DNA from: Lysobacterales bacterium
GTDB lineage: Bacteria; Pseudomonadota; Gammaproteobacteria; Xanthomonadales; SZUA-5
Reading direction: 5' to 3'
DNA: 14,092 nt
Assembly (NCBI GenBank): GCA_024710675.1
Contig: JANJUH010000167.1
Span: 1-14,092 of the forward strand
Numbering within the stretch: the stretch's first letter is position 1; every line of letters starts with the position of its first letter. Under the pieces are notes generated by a model. The model was given only the letters and a program-made list of their open reading frames with translations, searched no databases and was not told the origin of the DNA. Both the position numbers and the translations under genes were made by a program. Below, piece after piece: positions 6,921 to 14,092 of this stretch.

Positions 6921-7726
6921 CCGAAGAGGACATGATCGAACTCGCCACCCACCTGCTCGAGCGGGCGGCGCCGGCGGGTGGCATCCCCGAACTCGAATGC
7001 CTGGACGGCTTCATCTGCGGCATCGTGACCGCGCCGGAGCCCGTCCAGCCCTCGGAATGGATGCCTCTGGTCTGGGGTACCGAGCATGTCTTTGAATCGG
7101 AAGTCGAAGCGGAGCGACTGACGGCGACCCTGCTCGACTACTACAACTTCGTCGTGGCCCGGCTCGGGCAAACGCCGGACGACGACGATCCGGAGGCCCC
7201 GCCGGCGGTGTTCGTCCGCGGCGTCACGCTGGTCGATGATCCGGAAGACGATGAAGCGGACGGCGACGGCGAGGAGATCGAGGCCCCGCCGGTTGGCTTG
7301 TTCTGGGCGATGGGTTTCGACCTCGCGCACCAGCTCCGTTTCGATGCCTGGGAGGCGACGGCCGAGGAGTGGCCGCTGGTCGCCGATATCCTCGACTTCA
7401 AGGACGCGCTGCTGCCGCCGGGCATGTACGACGAGGAGGCGGACGACGAACCGGGTGACGATGCCGGGCCGGCGCTGTCGGCGGATTCGATGACAGGGTT
7501 GCTCGAACAGTCGGACGAGGAGGACGCAGAGGCCGCCTTGAGCACCGAGGAGCGGGTGGATCTCGTGCTATCGCTGGGCGAGATGCTGCAGGAGCTCTAC
7601 GCGATCAACATGCAGCGCGAAGCGGCGAGCCGCACCGTGCGTCGCGCCGGGCCCAAGGTCGGACGCAATGATCCTTGCCCTTGTGGCAGCGGGCGGAAGT
7701 ACAAGGCTTGCCACGGGGCAGGGTGA
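6917..7726 (+). CDS. YecA/UPF0149 family protein with C-terminal SEC-C zinc motif
   Basis: The 269-residue product begins with a UPF0149 (YgfB/YecA) domain, recognisable from the ECLDGFICGIVTAPEPVQPS region at about 27-46 followed by EWMPLVWG. It is very acidic in the middle (several Asp/Glu runs around 90-120 and 170-205). It ends in a SEC-C motif, NDPCPCGSGRKYKACHG, with Cys254, Cys256, Cys265 and His266 as the expected zinc ligands. SEC-C occurs in SecA and in YecA, where it can bind metal and contact ribosomes, so a role near nascent chains is possible but unproven here. ATG 6917 overlaps the permease stop, so the two are probably co-translated. Confidence 0.9.
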   Translation: MTEEDMIELATHLLERAAPAGGIPELECLDGFICGIVTAPEPVQPSEWMPLVWGTEHVFESEVEAERLTATLLDYYNFVVARLGQTPDDDDPEAPPAVFVRGVTLVDDPEDDEADGDGEEIEAPPVGLFWAMGFDLAHQLRFDAWEATAEEWPLVADILDFKDALLPPGMYDEEADDEPGDDAGPALSADSMTGLLEQSDEEDAEAALSTEERVDLVLSLGEMLQELYAINMQREAASRTVRRAGPKVGRNDPCPCGSGRKYKACHGAG

Positions 7727-7737
7727 AGGAGAGCGAG

Positions 7738-8046
7738 ATGCAAGAGACCGGGATCGATGGCCGCCTGGCAACCCAACGCGCCGAACGAATGAAGGCGCTG
7801 GAAGAGCGGGCGACTGCTGATCGCCTTCAGCCCGGTGTTCTGGGCCGCACGGTAGTCCTCATCTTGCTGTTGGCCACGGCCGGGATGGCCTCGGCCGGGC
7901 CTGGCGGCGCCAATGCCGGCATCTGGATACTTGTGCTGGCCATGTGCGTGCTTGCGGACTGGCAGGAGCGACGTCGCAAGGCCAGCGACGCGGCGCTGCT
8001 CGAGTTGATCCGTGAACTGCGCAAGGAGCGCGGCCAGCCGGATTGA
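7738..8046 (+). CDS. Small two-helix membrane protein, unknown function
   Basis: The 102-residue product has a charged N-terminus (1-36), a hydrophobic helix at about 37-52, a glycine-rich turn, a second helix at about 59-74, and a charged C-terminal helix (WQERRRKASDAALLELIRELRKERG) that could form a coiled coil. No family is recognised. The start ATG 7738 is well supported by AAGGAG at 7726-7731, six bases upstream. The gene begins 11 bases after the YecA-like stop, so it probably belongs to the same transcript. Confidence 0.78.
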   Translation: MQETGIDGRLATQRAERMKALEERATADRLQPGVLGRTVVLILLLATAGMASAGPGGANAGIWILVLAMCVLADWQERRRKASDAALLELIRELRKERGQPD

Positions 8047-8196
8047 CAGGGCGAGGGCATTGTCCGCGTTCTCCATGTGATGCGTGCCGGGTGGCTGCTG
8101 CGTGGGGAATGGCCCTGGCCGGCTTGAACACGTTGCCACCTGCGGCCCTCCGGGCGCATCGTTCAGCGCATCAGGGAGGGGAGGCGGAACGGAACG

Positions 8197-8619
8197 ATGA
8201 AACCCTGGATGCGCGGGACACTGGCGGTGCTGGCCGGATTGGTGATCGGCAGCATCGTCAACATGGCGCTGGTGACGGCGGGGCCGAAGGTCTTTCCACC
8301 GCCGGTCGGTGTCGACGTGACGACGATGGAGGGCCTGAAGGCGGCGCTGCCCTTGTTCGAGCCCCGCCATTTCGTCTTTCCCTTCCTGGCCCATGCGCTG
8401 GGCACGCTGGCCGGTGCGCTGGTGGCGACCTTGATCGCCGGTGGCCGGGTGCCGGCGGTCGTTGTCGGTGTGTTCTTCTTCGCTGGCGGCGCCGCGAACG
8501 TCGCGATGCTGCCGGCGCCGATGTGGTTCAACGCGCTCGATCTGATCGTCGCCTACGGGCCGATGGCTTTTGCGGGCTGGTGGCTGGCCGGGCGCTTTCG
8601 TCGAGGAGGACAGGCATGA
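8197..8619 (+). CDS. Conserved-looking four-helix membrane protein, unknown function
   Basis: The 140-residue product has four predicted membrane segments, starting with LAVLAGLVIGSIVNMALV. The loop after the first segment contains PPPVGVDVTTMEGLKAALPLFEPRHF, then FPFLAHALGTLAGALVATLIAG. This pattern is familiar from uncharacterised bacterial membrane proteins, but I can assign no activity. A strong purine-rich ribosome binding region (GGGAGGGGAGG) lies upstream of the ATG. Its stop overlaps the next start as ATGA. The 150 bases before it hold no recognised gene, so it may be the first gene of the five-gene chain to 10508. Confidence 0.82.
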   Translation: MKPWMRGTLAVLAGLVIGSIVNMALVTAGPKVFPPPVGVDVTTMEGLKAALPLFEPRHFVFPFLAHALGTLAGALVATLIAGGRVPAVVVGVFFFAGGAANVAMLPAPMWFNALDLIVAYGPMAFAGWWLAGRFRRGGQA

Positions 8620-9008
8620 GCACGACCCGCGTCACCGGCATCGGCGGCATCTTCTTCAAGGCGCGGGATCCCAAGGCGCTGGGCGAGTGGTACCGCCGCC
8701 ACCTCGGCATCCCGGTGGAGGACTGGGGCGGTGCGGCCTTCCGTTGGGCGGGGCCGGAGAACCCGGGCGGCATCGGCACCACGGTCTGGAGTCCCTTCGC
8801 GGCCGACACGCGCTACTTCGATCCGGGCACGGCAAGCTTCATGGTCAATTACCGGGTTGCCGACCTGCACGCGTTGCTGGCGACGCTGCGTGCGGAGGGC
8901 TGCCAGGTCGAGGACAAGATCGAGGAATCCGAGTTCGGCAAGTTCGGCTGGGTCATCGACCCCGAGGGCAACAAGATCGAGCTGTGGCAGCCGCCGGAAG
9001 GACAGTGA
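8616..9008 (+). CDS. VOC family (glyoxalase/dioxygenase-fold) protein, first copy
   Basis: The 130-residue product has the paired beta-alpha-beta-beta-beta pattern of the vicinal oxygen chelate superfamily. An opening strand GIGGIFFKARDP leads into helix ALGEWYRRHLGIP, a second module begins ASFMVNYRVADL, and the closing strand is GWVIDPEGNKIELWQPP. Glu122 is at the position of a typical metal ligand. The histidine common at the first strand is absent (the strand reads GGIFFK), so metal binding may be incomplete. ATG 8616 is preceded by GAGGAGGA. VOC proteins include glyoxalases, dioxygenases, and antibiotic-binding or thiol-transferase proteins, and the substrate cannot be read from the sequence. 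It shares its stop/start with both neighbours. Confidence 0.88.
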   Translation: MSTTRVTGIGGIFFKARDPKALGEWYRRHLGIPVEDWGGAAFRWAGPENPGGIGTTVWSPFAADTRYFDPGTASFMVNYRVADLHALLATLRAEGCQVEDKIEESEFGKFGWVIDPEGNKIELWQPPEGQ

Positions 9009-9475
9009 TGCGGGTGCTGATCTACGGCAACTCGGGCTCGGGCAAGAGCACGCGCGCGCAGGCGCTGGCCGCGCAGCACGATCTGGTCCACCTCGACCTC
9101 GACACCTTGGTCTGGGAACCCGGGCAGATCGCCGTGCCGCGTCCGGCGGATGCCGTGCGAGCGGATCTGGATGCCTTCATCGCCCGCGAGTCGCGTTGGG
9201 TCATCGAGGGCTGCTACGGCGAGTGGGTGGCGCACGCCTCCGCCCATTGCACGCAACTGGTCTTCCTCGACCCGGGGCTCGAAGCGTGCCTCGCGAACAA
9301 CCGCAGGCGCCCCTGGGAGCCGCACAAGTACGCCTCGAAGGCCGAGCAGGACGCGATGCTGCCGGTGCTCGAGGAATGGGTCGCCGGCTACTACACCCGC
9401 GACGACGACTGGTCGCACGTTGCACACCTGCGGATCTACGAGGCCCATCCGGGCGCCAAGGAGCGGATCACGTGA
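9008..9475 (+). CDS. Small P-loop kinase-like protein (FlaR/topology-modulation type)
   Basis: The 155-residue product opens with a Walker A motif, GNSGSGKST at 7-15, followed by a HLDLDTLVWEPG segment typical of small nucleotide-kinase-fold proteins often labelled shikimate kinase, adenylate kinase or topology modulation protein. Later parts include WVIEGCYGEW and a strand QLVFLDPG followed by an arginine-rich RRRPWEPHKYASK lid-like region. The fold predicts transfer of phosphate from ATP to a small molecule. It lacks the features needed to call it a true shikimate kinase. It starts on the A of the previous stop (TGATG) and its own stop overlaps the following GTG start. Confidence 0.83.
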   Translation: MRVLIYGNSGSGKSTRAQALAAQHDLVHLDLDTLVWEPGQIAVPRPADAVRADLDAFIARESRWVIEGCYGEWVAHASAHCTQLVFLDPGLEACLANNRRRPWEPHKYASKAEQDAMLPVLEEWVAGYYTRDDDWSHVAHLRIYEAHPGAKERIT

Positions 9476-9909
9476 GCCAGCAACTGGTCAAGGTGGCCCT
9501 GGTGGTGCGCGACTACGAGGAATCACTGGCCTACTACGTGGGCAAGCTCGGCTTCGAGCTGGTCGAGGACCGTGACGTTCCCGAACAGGGCAAGCGCTGG
9601 GTGGTCGTGCGCCCGCCGGGATCGGCCTGCGCGCTCCTGCTCGCACGCGCCAGCAACGAAGACCAGCAAGGTCGCGTCGGCGACCAGACCGGCGGCCGCG
9701 TGTTCCTGTTCCTGCACACCGACGACTTCGCCCGCGACCATGCGCGCTACAGCGCCGCTGGTGTCGAGTTCGTGCGCGGGCCCAGCGTGGAGCCCTACGG
9801 CACGGTTGCGGTGTTCCGCGATCTCTACGGCAATCTCTGGGATCTGATCGAGCCAGCCAAGGCCACCGCCGCGCCAGCGGGCCCTGAGGGGCAGGGCAGC
9901 GGACGGTGA
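9472..9909 (+). CDS. VOC family protein, second copy
   Basis: The 145-residue product begins with LVKVALVVRDYEESLAYYVG, the usual first strand and helix of VOC proteins, and closes with VAVFRDLYGNLWDLIEP, where Glu127 is the expected C-terminal metal ligand. It resembles lactoylglutathione-lyase-like proteins and is only distantly similar to the VOC protein two genes upstream, so it is not a recent duplicate. The C-terminal 20 residues are rich in Ala, Pro and Gly and are probably a tail. GTG 9472 overlaps the kinase stop as GTGA, and the domain begins directly after it, which supports this start over any internal one. Confidence 0.87.
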   Translation: MSQQLVKVALVVRDYEESLAYYVGKLGFELVEDRDVPEQGKRWVVVRPPGSACALLLARASNEDQQGRVGDQTGGRVFLFLHTDDFARDHARYSAAGVEFVRGPSVEPYGTVAVFRDLYGNLWDLIEPAKATAAPAGPEGQGSGR

Positions 9910-10508
9910 CTCCGCTGAATCCGACCGTCCTCGAAGGCCGCCACGCCCGCCTGGAGCCCCTGCAGATGGGGCACGCAGAAGCGCTCCTCGAGGCCGCAGC
10001 CGACGGTGCGCTCTGGGAAAGCCGGGTCACCATCGTTCCCGGAAACGCCGCCGCGATGGACGACTACCTCACCGAGGCCCTCGCCGGCCAGGCGGACGGC
10101 CGCTACCTGTGCTTCGTCATCATCCGCACAGCGGACGGCCGGGTGGTCGGGAGTACCCGCTACCGCGCGATCGCGCTGGCGCATCGGCGGCTCGAGATCG
10201 GCTCCACCTGGCTGTCCAGGAGCGCCCAGCGCACCGCAATCAACACCGAATGCAAGCGGCTCCTGCTCGCGCATGCCTTCGAAACCTTGGGTTGCGAGCG
10301 CGTGGAGCTGGTCACCGATGTGCTCAACACCCAGTCGCGCGCTGCCATTCTCAGGCTGGGCGCCGTCGAGGAGGGCATCCTGCGCCGGCACATGGTCATG
10401 CCCGATGGCCGCATCCGCGATTCGGTCATGCACAGCATCATCGCCGCCGAGTGGCCGGCTGTGCGTGCTGCGCTGGACGCCCGGCTCGCTGGTGGCAAAC
10501 AGGCATGA
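9906..10508 (+). CDS. GNAT family N-acetyltransferase, RimJ/RimL-like
   Basis: The 200-residue product has the order of a RimJ/RimL-type acetyltransferase. It has an opening LEGRHARLEPLQMGHAEAL, a central strand FVIIRTADGRVVGSTRYRAI, and a strand IGSTWLS followed by the acetyl-CoA-binding loop and helix SAQRTAINTECKRLLLAHAFE. It ends with the VELVTDVLNTQSRAAILRLG segment typical of the family. It would transfer an acetyl group from acetyl-CoA to an amine on a small molecule or protein N-terminus. GTG 9906 overlaps the previous stop as GTGA and fits the domain boundary. It closes the five-gene chain, and the acceptor is unknown. Confidence 0.88.
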   Translation: MTPLNPTVLEGRHARLEPLQMGHAEALLEAAADGALWESRVTIVPGNAAAMDDYLTEALAGQADGRYLCFVIIRTADGRVVGSTRYRAIALAHRRLEIGSTWLSRSAQRTAINTECKRLLLAHAFETLGCERVELVTDVLNTQSRAAILRLGAVEEGILRRHMVMPDGRIRDSVMHSIIAAEWPAVRAALDARLAGGKQA

Positions 10509-10549
10509 GCGCGGTGGCGTGGGTTGCGCGTGCAGGCGCGACCCGCGTG

Positions 10550-10576
10550 GGACTGCGGCAAGTACCCGCGTAGTCC
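10550..10576 (+). other. Weak hairpin in the gap after the GNAT gene
   Basis: GGACT-GCGG (10550-10558) can pair with CCGC and AGTCC (10566-10569 and 10572-10576) around a 7-base loop, with a 2-base bulge. No T tract follows, so it is not a standard intrinsic terminator. The rest of the 153-base gap (10509-10661) shows no gene and no convincing promoter. Confidence 0.18.
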
Positions 10577-10661
10577 GCGTGCGGCGGCCAACGCGGGCTA
10601 CGGTCTTGCGCGGGACCGCGACACGCCGCAATCTCGGGGCTCGTCCTTCGCCGGTGCCCCC

Positions 10662-11942
10662 ATGTACACCTCGACCCTTTTGCTCGCCGCAGCATTGAAC
10701 GCGGCGCCTGTCGATGCCGACCTGACGGCCGCGCTCGCCGCCCTCGAGCCCAAGGTCGTGGCCTGGCGGCGCGACATCCACCAGCACCCCGAACTCGGCG
10801 CGCAGGAAGTGCGCACCGCCGGGATCGTCGCCGCACACCTGCGTGAACTCGGCTTCGAGGTGCGCACCGGCATCGCTGCTACCGGTGTTTCGGGCGTGCT
10901 GAAGGGTGGCAAGCCCGGGCCCAAGATCGCGCTCCGTGCCGACATGGATGCCCTCCCGGTGACCGAGGAGACCGGGCTGCCTTTCGCATCGAAGGTCACC
11001 ACCGAGTACCGCGGCCAGCCGGTCGGCGTGATGCACGCCTGCGGCCACGATGCGCACACGGCGATCGTGATGGGCGTGGCCGAGTTGCTGGCCGCGCGGC
11101 GCGAGCAGCTCGCCGGCGAGGTGATGGTGATCTTCCAGCCCGCCGAAGAGGGACCGCCGGAACCTGGGGCGCCCTTCGGCGCGCGCTGGATGCTGGATCA
11201 GGGCCTGTTCGCCGACTGGAAACCCGAGGCGGTCTACGGGCTGCACGTCTGGGCTTCGCTGCCGGCCGGCATGGTCGGCTATCGCAGCGGACCGACGATG
11301 GCGGCGGCCGACGAGTGGGTGCTGACCCTCAAGGGCGCGCAGACCCACGGCTCGCGGCCCTGGGACGGCATCGATCCGCTGACCGTGGCGGCGCAGGTGC
11401 AACTGGCGATGCAGTCGATCGTCGCCCGCCAGGTCGACATCGTGCGCTCGCCGGTGGTGCTGACCACCGGCGCGATCCAGGGCGGTGTGCGCTACAACAT
11501 CATCCCCGAGCAGGTCACGATGACCGGCACCCTGCGCAGTTTCGACGAGGAGGTGCGTGCGGACGTGGTGAGACGCATCGAGCGCACTGCCGCGAGCATC
11601 GCGCAGGCCAGCGGCGCCAGCGCGGAGTTCGCGATCAACGTCACCGCCCCGCTGACCCGCAACCAGGCCGCGCTCGCCGAGCGCAGCGGCACCGTGCTGC
11701 GCACCGCCATCGGCGAGAGCCAGGTCAAGGAGATGCCGCTGCTGACCGTGGCCGAGGACTTCTCGCAGTACGCCGAGGCCGCGCCGACCTTCATCTACTT
11801 CGTCGGCGCCACCGCCCCCGGCACGCCGCCGCGCGAGGCCGCGCCGAACCACTCGCCACGCTTCCTGCTCGACGAGGAGGCGCTGAAGGTGGGCGTGCGG
11901 ACGCTGGCGGCGCTGGCCATCGACCGACTCGAGGGCCCCTGA
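10662..11942 (+). CDS. M20 family amidohydrolase (IAA-amino acid/hippurate hydrolase-like), possibly exported
   Basis: The 426-residue product is an M20D-type metalloenzyme that would hydrolyse an N-acyl amino acid or similar amide. It shows RRDIHQHPELGAQE near the start, the metal motif HACGHDAH at 125-132, the catalytic and metal-binding pair EE at 162-163, YGLHVWASLPAG, and the dimerisation-domain entry GAQTHGSRPW. The ATG at 10662 is chosen because it gives a hydrophobic opening (STLLLAAALNAAP) that looks like a weak signal peptide before the catalytic domain. It lacks the usual positive charges, so export is uncertain. The frame is open 46 codons further upstream from TTG 10524, but that extension has no family character. 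No clear ribosome binding site is seen. Confidence 0.9.
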   Translation: MYTSTLLLAAALNAAPVDADLTAALAALEPKVVAWRRDIHQHPELGAQEVRTAGIVAAHLRELGFEVRTGIAATGVSGVLKGGKPGPKIALRADMDALPVTEETGLPFASKVTTEYRGQPVGVMHACGHDAHTAIVMGVAELLAARREQLAGEVMVIFQPAEEGPPEPGAPFGARWMLDQGLFADWKPEAVYGLHVWASLPAGMVGYRSGPTMAAADEWVLTLKGAQTHGSRPWDGIDPLTVAAQVQLAMQSIVARQVDIVRSPVVLTTGAIQGGVRYNIIPEQVTMTGTLRSFDEEVRADVVRRIERTAASIAQASGASAEFAINVTAPLTRNQAALAERSGTVLRTAIGESQVKEMPLLTVAEDFSQYAEAAPTFIYFVGATAPGTPPREAAPNHSPRFLLDEEALKVGVRTLAALAIDRLEGP

Positions 11943-11971
11943 AGCCGTCGCCGCACGACATGGAGGACCGC

Positions 11972-12439
11972 ATGTCCAAGCCCATCGCCATCGATGCCGC
12001 CGGGCTGCCGGCGCGTACCCGCTCGCTGTATCCGGAGCCCTTTGCCTCGCTGATGGCTGGCCGCGAGAAGCGCGCGCTCGGCGAGGCCTTCGGGCTGGCG
12101 AACTTTGGCGTCAACCTGACCACCCTGGCGCCGGGCGCCTGCTCGGCGCTGCGGCACCACCACAGTCGCCAGGACGAGCTGGTCTACGTGATCGCCGGCC
12201 ACCCGACGCTCCACACCGACGCCGGGCCGACGCGGCTGGCACCCGGGATGTGCGCGGGTTTCCGCGCCGGCAGCGGCAACGGCCACCGCCTGGTCAACGA
12301 GACCGACGAACCGGTGCAGTACCTCGAGATCGGCGACCGCACGGCGGGCGATCAGGTGGTCTATCCGGACGACGACCTGGCCGCCGCCCTGGTCGATGGC
12401 GGCTGGGTGTTCACCCACAAGGATGGCTCGCCTTACTGA
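11972..12439 (+). CDS. Cupin domain protein
   Basis: The 155-residue product carries a single cupin barrel. The first motif is around ALRHHHSRQDELVYVIAG, giving His62-64 and Glu69 as likely metal ligands, and the second is GNGHRLVNETDEPVQYLEIG with His105. The C-terminus, FTHKDGSPY, is a recognisable ending for small stand-alone cupins of this type. The function is not known; such proteins can be isomerases, dioxygenases or binding proteins. ATG 11972 has GGAGGA four bases upstream. An alternative ATG at 11960 would add MEDR. It follows the amidohydrolase by 29 bases and is probably co-transcribed with it. Confidence 0.88.
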   Translation: MSKPIAIDAAGLPARTRSLYPEPFASLMAGREKRALGEAFGLANFGVNLTTLAPGACSALRHHHSRQDELVYVIAGHPTLHTDAGPTRLAPGMCAGFRAGSGNGHRLVNETDEPVQYLEIGDRTAGDQVVYPDDDLAAALVDGGWVFTHKDGSPY

Positions 12440-12450
12440 TCAGGGTCAGT

Positions 12451-12489
12451 GCCAGCATCCCTGGGCTGCGATAGCTTTACGCCAGCATC
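12451..12489. repeat. Direct repeat GCCAGCATC x2, 30 bases apart, before menF
   Basis: The same nine bases lie at 12451-12459 and 12481-12489, exactly 30 bases (about three helical turns) apart, in the gap between the cupin gene and menF. The spacing would suit two sites on one face of the helix. A hairpin of CAGGG (12441-12445) with CCCTG (12459-12463) is also possible. No promoter boxes are convincing. Confidence 0.35.
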
Positions 12490-12511
12490 ACAGGGGACGC
12501 ATGGGCCAGGC

Positions 12512-13831
12512 ATGGATGGAGCGGGAGATCACGGGGGCGAGGCGACGATCGATGGTGTGGCCACGCCGGTTGCCGCGGCGATCCGGCTGACCGCGACCGA
12601 GATCGCGCCGCTCGATCCGCTGGCCGTCTTCGCGGCAGCCGGCTGGGCGCCCCGCTTCTACTGGGAGCAGCCGGCGCAAGGCACTTATCGCGTGGCCATC
12701 GGTGCGCTGGAAAGGGTGTGTGTCCAGGGTCCGGATCGATTTGCCCGCGCGGCAGAGGTGGCACGGAGCGTATTTGCGCGGATCGATGGAACGGGGCTGG
12801 CCGCCGGGGATGCAGCCCTGGTGGGCGGTTTTGCCTTCGAGGATGCGCCGCCGGGCGGGCCCTGGCAGGGCTGGCCCGCCGCTGAATTGCGCCTGCCGGC
12901 CGTGAGTGTCGTTGGCCGTGATGGGCAATGCCGCCGCATCGCTGCCGCGGGCCAAGCCTTCGCGGCACCGCTTCCGCGGCCGATCGCCCCGCTGCGCGGC
13001 GGCGTGGAGATCGACGGCGACAATGCCCCGGCCTACCGCGCCCGGGTGCGTGCGGCGTTGGCCGAGATCGCCGCCGGACGCGCAGAGAAGCTGGTGCTTG
13101 CGCGCTCGCTGCGCATCAGCGCCCGCCGGCCGCTGGATGCCGTCGCCTGGCTGGCGGCGCTGCGCGAGCGCTTCCCGGGCTGCACGCTGTTTGCCATCGG
13201 CGAGGGCGATGCGGTGTTCCTTGGCGCGACGCCGGAGCGTCTGGTGTCGGTGCACGGCGCGGAGGTGGAGACCATCGCACTGGCCGGCAGCGCGCCACGC
13301 GGCGCCTCGCGCGAAGCCGATCGCGCGCTCGCTGCGGCGCTGCTGGCCAGCGCCAAGGACGCCGCCGAACACGCGATCGTCGTGCGCCGGCTTGTCGAAG
13401 TGCTGGCGGACTGCTGCGGCCAGGTGCAAGCGCCGGCCGCGCCGCAGATCGTCGCCACCCGTTCGGTACAGCATCTCGCCACACCGATCACGGCACGCCG
13501 CACGACTCGCGGGCCCTCGCTGCTGGAACTGGTCGGGCGCCTGCATCCGACGCCCGCGGTCGCCGGCGCGCCCGCGGCCGAGGCCCTGCGCTGGCTCGCG
13601 GCGACCGAGGGCCTGGACCGTGGCTGGTATTCAGGGCCGGTGGGCTGGATCGACGCCGAAGGCAACGGCGAGTTCGTCGTCGCCCTGCGCTCGGCGCTGC
13701 TGCGCGGCCGCGAGGCTCACGCCTACGCAGGTGCCGGCATCGTCGCCGGCTCCGATCCCGAGGCCGAGTACGCCGAGACCGACTGCAAGCTGCGCAGCGT
13801 GCTCGGGCCGCTGCTGTGGGGCGCGCCGTGA
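12512..13831 (+). CDS. menF: Isochorismate synthase
   Basis: MenF converts chorismate to isochorismate, the entry step to menaquinone. The 439-residue product has the chorismate-binding fold. Its motifs are EKLVLAR with the general-base Lys at about 193 (E. coli MenF Lys190), ATPERLVSVHGAEVETIALAG, QHLATPITA, HPTPAV at 345-350, RGWYSGPVGWIDAEGNGEF, and the magnesium-binding AGAGIVAGSDPEAEY with Glu417. An EntC-like siderophore role is excluded only by the neighbour, which is menD. ATG 12512 is chosen to keep the short N-terminus. GTG 12449 would give 460 residues and GTG 12557 a shorter form, and no start has a clear ribosome binding site. Its stop overlaps menD. Confidence 0.92.
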   Translation: MDGAGDHGGEATIDGVATPVAAAIRLTATEIAPLDPLAVFAAAGWAPRFYWEQPAQGTYRVAIGALERVCVQGPDRFARAAEVARSVFARIDGTGLAAGDAALVGGFAFEDAPPGGPWQGWPAAELRLPAVSVVGRDGQCRRIAAAGQAFAAPLPRPIAPLRGGVEIDGDNAPAYRARVRAALAEIAAGRAEKLVLARSLRISARRPLDAVAWLAALRERFPGCTLFAIGEGDAVFLGATPERLVSVHGAEVETIALAGSAPRGASREADRALAAALLASAKDAAEHAIVVRRLVEVLADCCGQVQAPAAPQIVATRSVQHLATPITARRTTRGPSLLELVGRLHPTPAVAGAPAAEALRWLAATEGLDRGWYSGPVGWIDAEGNGEFVVALRSALLRGREAHAYAGAGIVAGSDPEAEYAETDCKLRSVLGPLLWGAP

Positions 13832-14092
13832 GCATGCTCGACACCGGCGCCGCCAACCTCGATTTTGCGCGCGCGCTACTGGGCGCCATGGCCGAGGGTG
13901 CGGCGGCGGCTTACCTGTGCCCGGGCTCGCGATCGACGCCGCTGGCGCTGGCGCTCGCCGGCACGGGCTTGCCGCGCCACGTCGTCATCGACGAGCGCAG
14001 CGCGGCCTTCCAGGCGCTTGGCCACGCGAAGGTCAAGCGAAGGCCGGTGCTGCTGGTCTGCACCTCGGGGACGGCTGGTGCGCACTTCCTGC
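13828..14092 (+). CDS. menD: SEPHCHC synthase MenD, N-terminal part, cut by window end
   Basis: MenD is a thiamine-diphosphate enzyme that joins isochorismate with 2-oxoglutarate to give SEPHCHC. Only 88 codons are visible, but the start is characteristic: ANLDFARALLGAMAEGAAA, then LCPGSRSTPLALALAG, then VVIDERSAAFQALGHAK, where the Glu of DERSAAF (about 56) is the conserved residue that activates thiamine diphosphate, and VCTSGTAGAHFL. GTG 13828 overlaps the menF stop as GTGA, matching other overlaps in the window. ATG 13834 is an alternative two codons later. The frame is open to the last base. The pairing with menF implies coordinated production of both early menaquinone enzymes. Confidence 0.94.
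   Translation, partial: MSMLDTGAANLDFARALLGAMAEGAAAAYLCPGSRSTPLALALAGTGLPRHVVIDERSAAFQALGHAKVKRRPVLLVCTSGTAGAHFL

Noticed and set aside
8043..8048. Perfect -35 box TTGACA before the five-gene chain
   Set aside because: No acceptable -10 hexamer occurs at 15-19 bases downstream, and the hexamer overlaps the stop codon of the previous gene.
10505..10573. Short open frame overlapping the GNAT stop by ATGA
   Set aside because: It encodes only about 22 residues with no domain character. The overlap is probably accidental.
9825..11852. 675-codon open frame on the minus strand
   Set aside because: It lies opposite the GNAT and amidohydrolase genes, is rich in Arg, Gly, Ala and His with no domain, and is the usual antisense shadow in GC-rich DNA.

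Overview
The window is a GC-rich (roughly two thirds G+C by eye), densely coded stretch of what looks like a gammaproteobacterial chromosome. TrkA and TrkH in series, the HD-domain type of CCA enzyme, an AmpG-type permease and a YecA/UPF0149 protein all fit Gammaproteobacteria. The order Xanthomonadales (Lysobacterales) is my best guess, which is inference. No mobile element, CRISPR array, tRNA or rRNA was recognised, and most of the window is housekeeping or ordinary accessory metabolism.

Layout: (1) 1-125 holds two short tandem-repeat tracts directly before trkA. (2) trkA-trkH (126-2986) encode a potassium uptake system. (3) A glutathione S-transferase-like gene overlaps cca, the tRNA 3'-end CCA enzyme (3041-4914). 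(4) 4915-5220 is non-coding and carries two inverted arrays of an 8-base repeat around a 191-base spacer, lying between the convergent ends of cca and a small ribbon-helix-helix gene (5221-5478, minus). (5) An AmpG-like permease (divergent from the small gene) and a YecA-like SEC-C protein overlap by ATGA, followed by a small two-helix membrane protein (to 8046). (6) A chain of five genes (8197-10508) runs with stop/start overlaps throughout: membrane protein, VOC protein, small P-loop kinase-like protein, second VOC protein, GNAT acetyltransferase. (7) An M20 amidohydrolase is followed by a cupin protein (10662-12439). (8) menF and the first 88 codons of menD (12512 to the window end) start a menaquinone pathway cluster.

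Functional logic: TrkA is the cytosolic NAD-binding regulator of the TrkH channel. MenF makes isochorismate from chorismate and MenD uses it, so the two are consecutive steps. The five-gene chain is co-directional and probably translationally coupled, but its substrate is unknown.

The least explained signal is the repeat tracts. All three tandem arrays (at 87, 4953 and 5184) are preceded, on their C-rich strand, by nearly the same short sequence, GCTCTTTGC or a close variant, although the repeat unit is 7 bases in one and 8 in the others. I see no convincing new defence system or enzyme pathway here.
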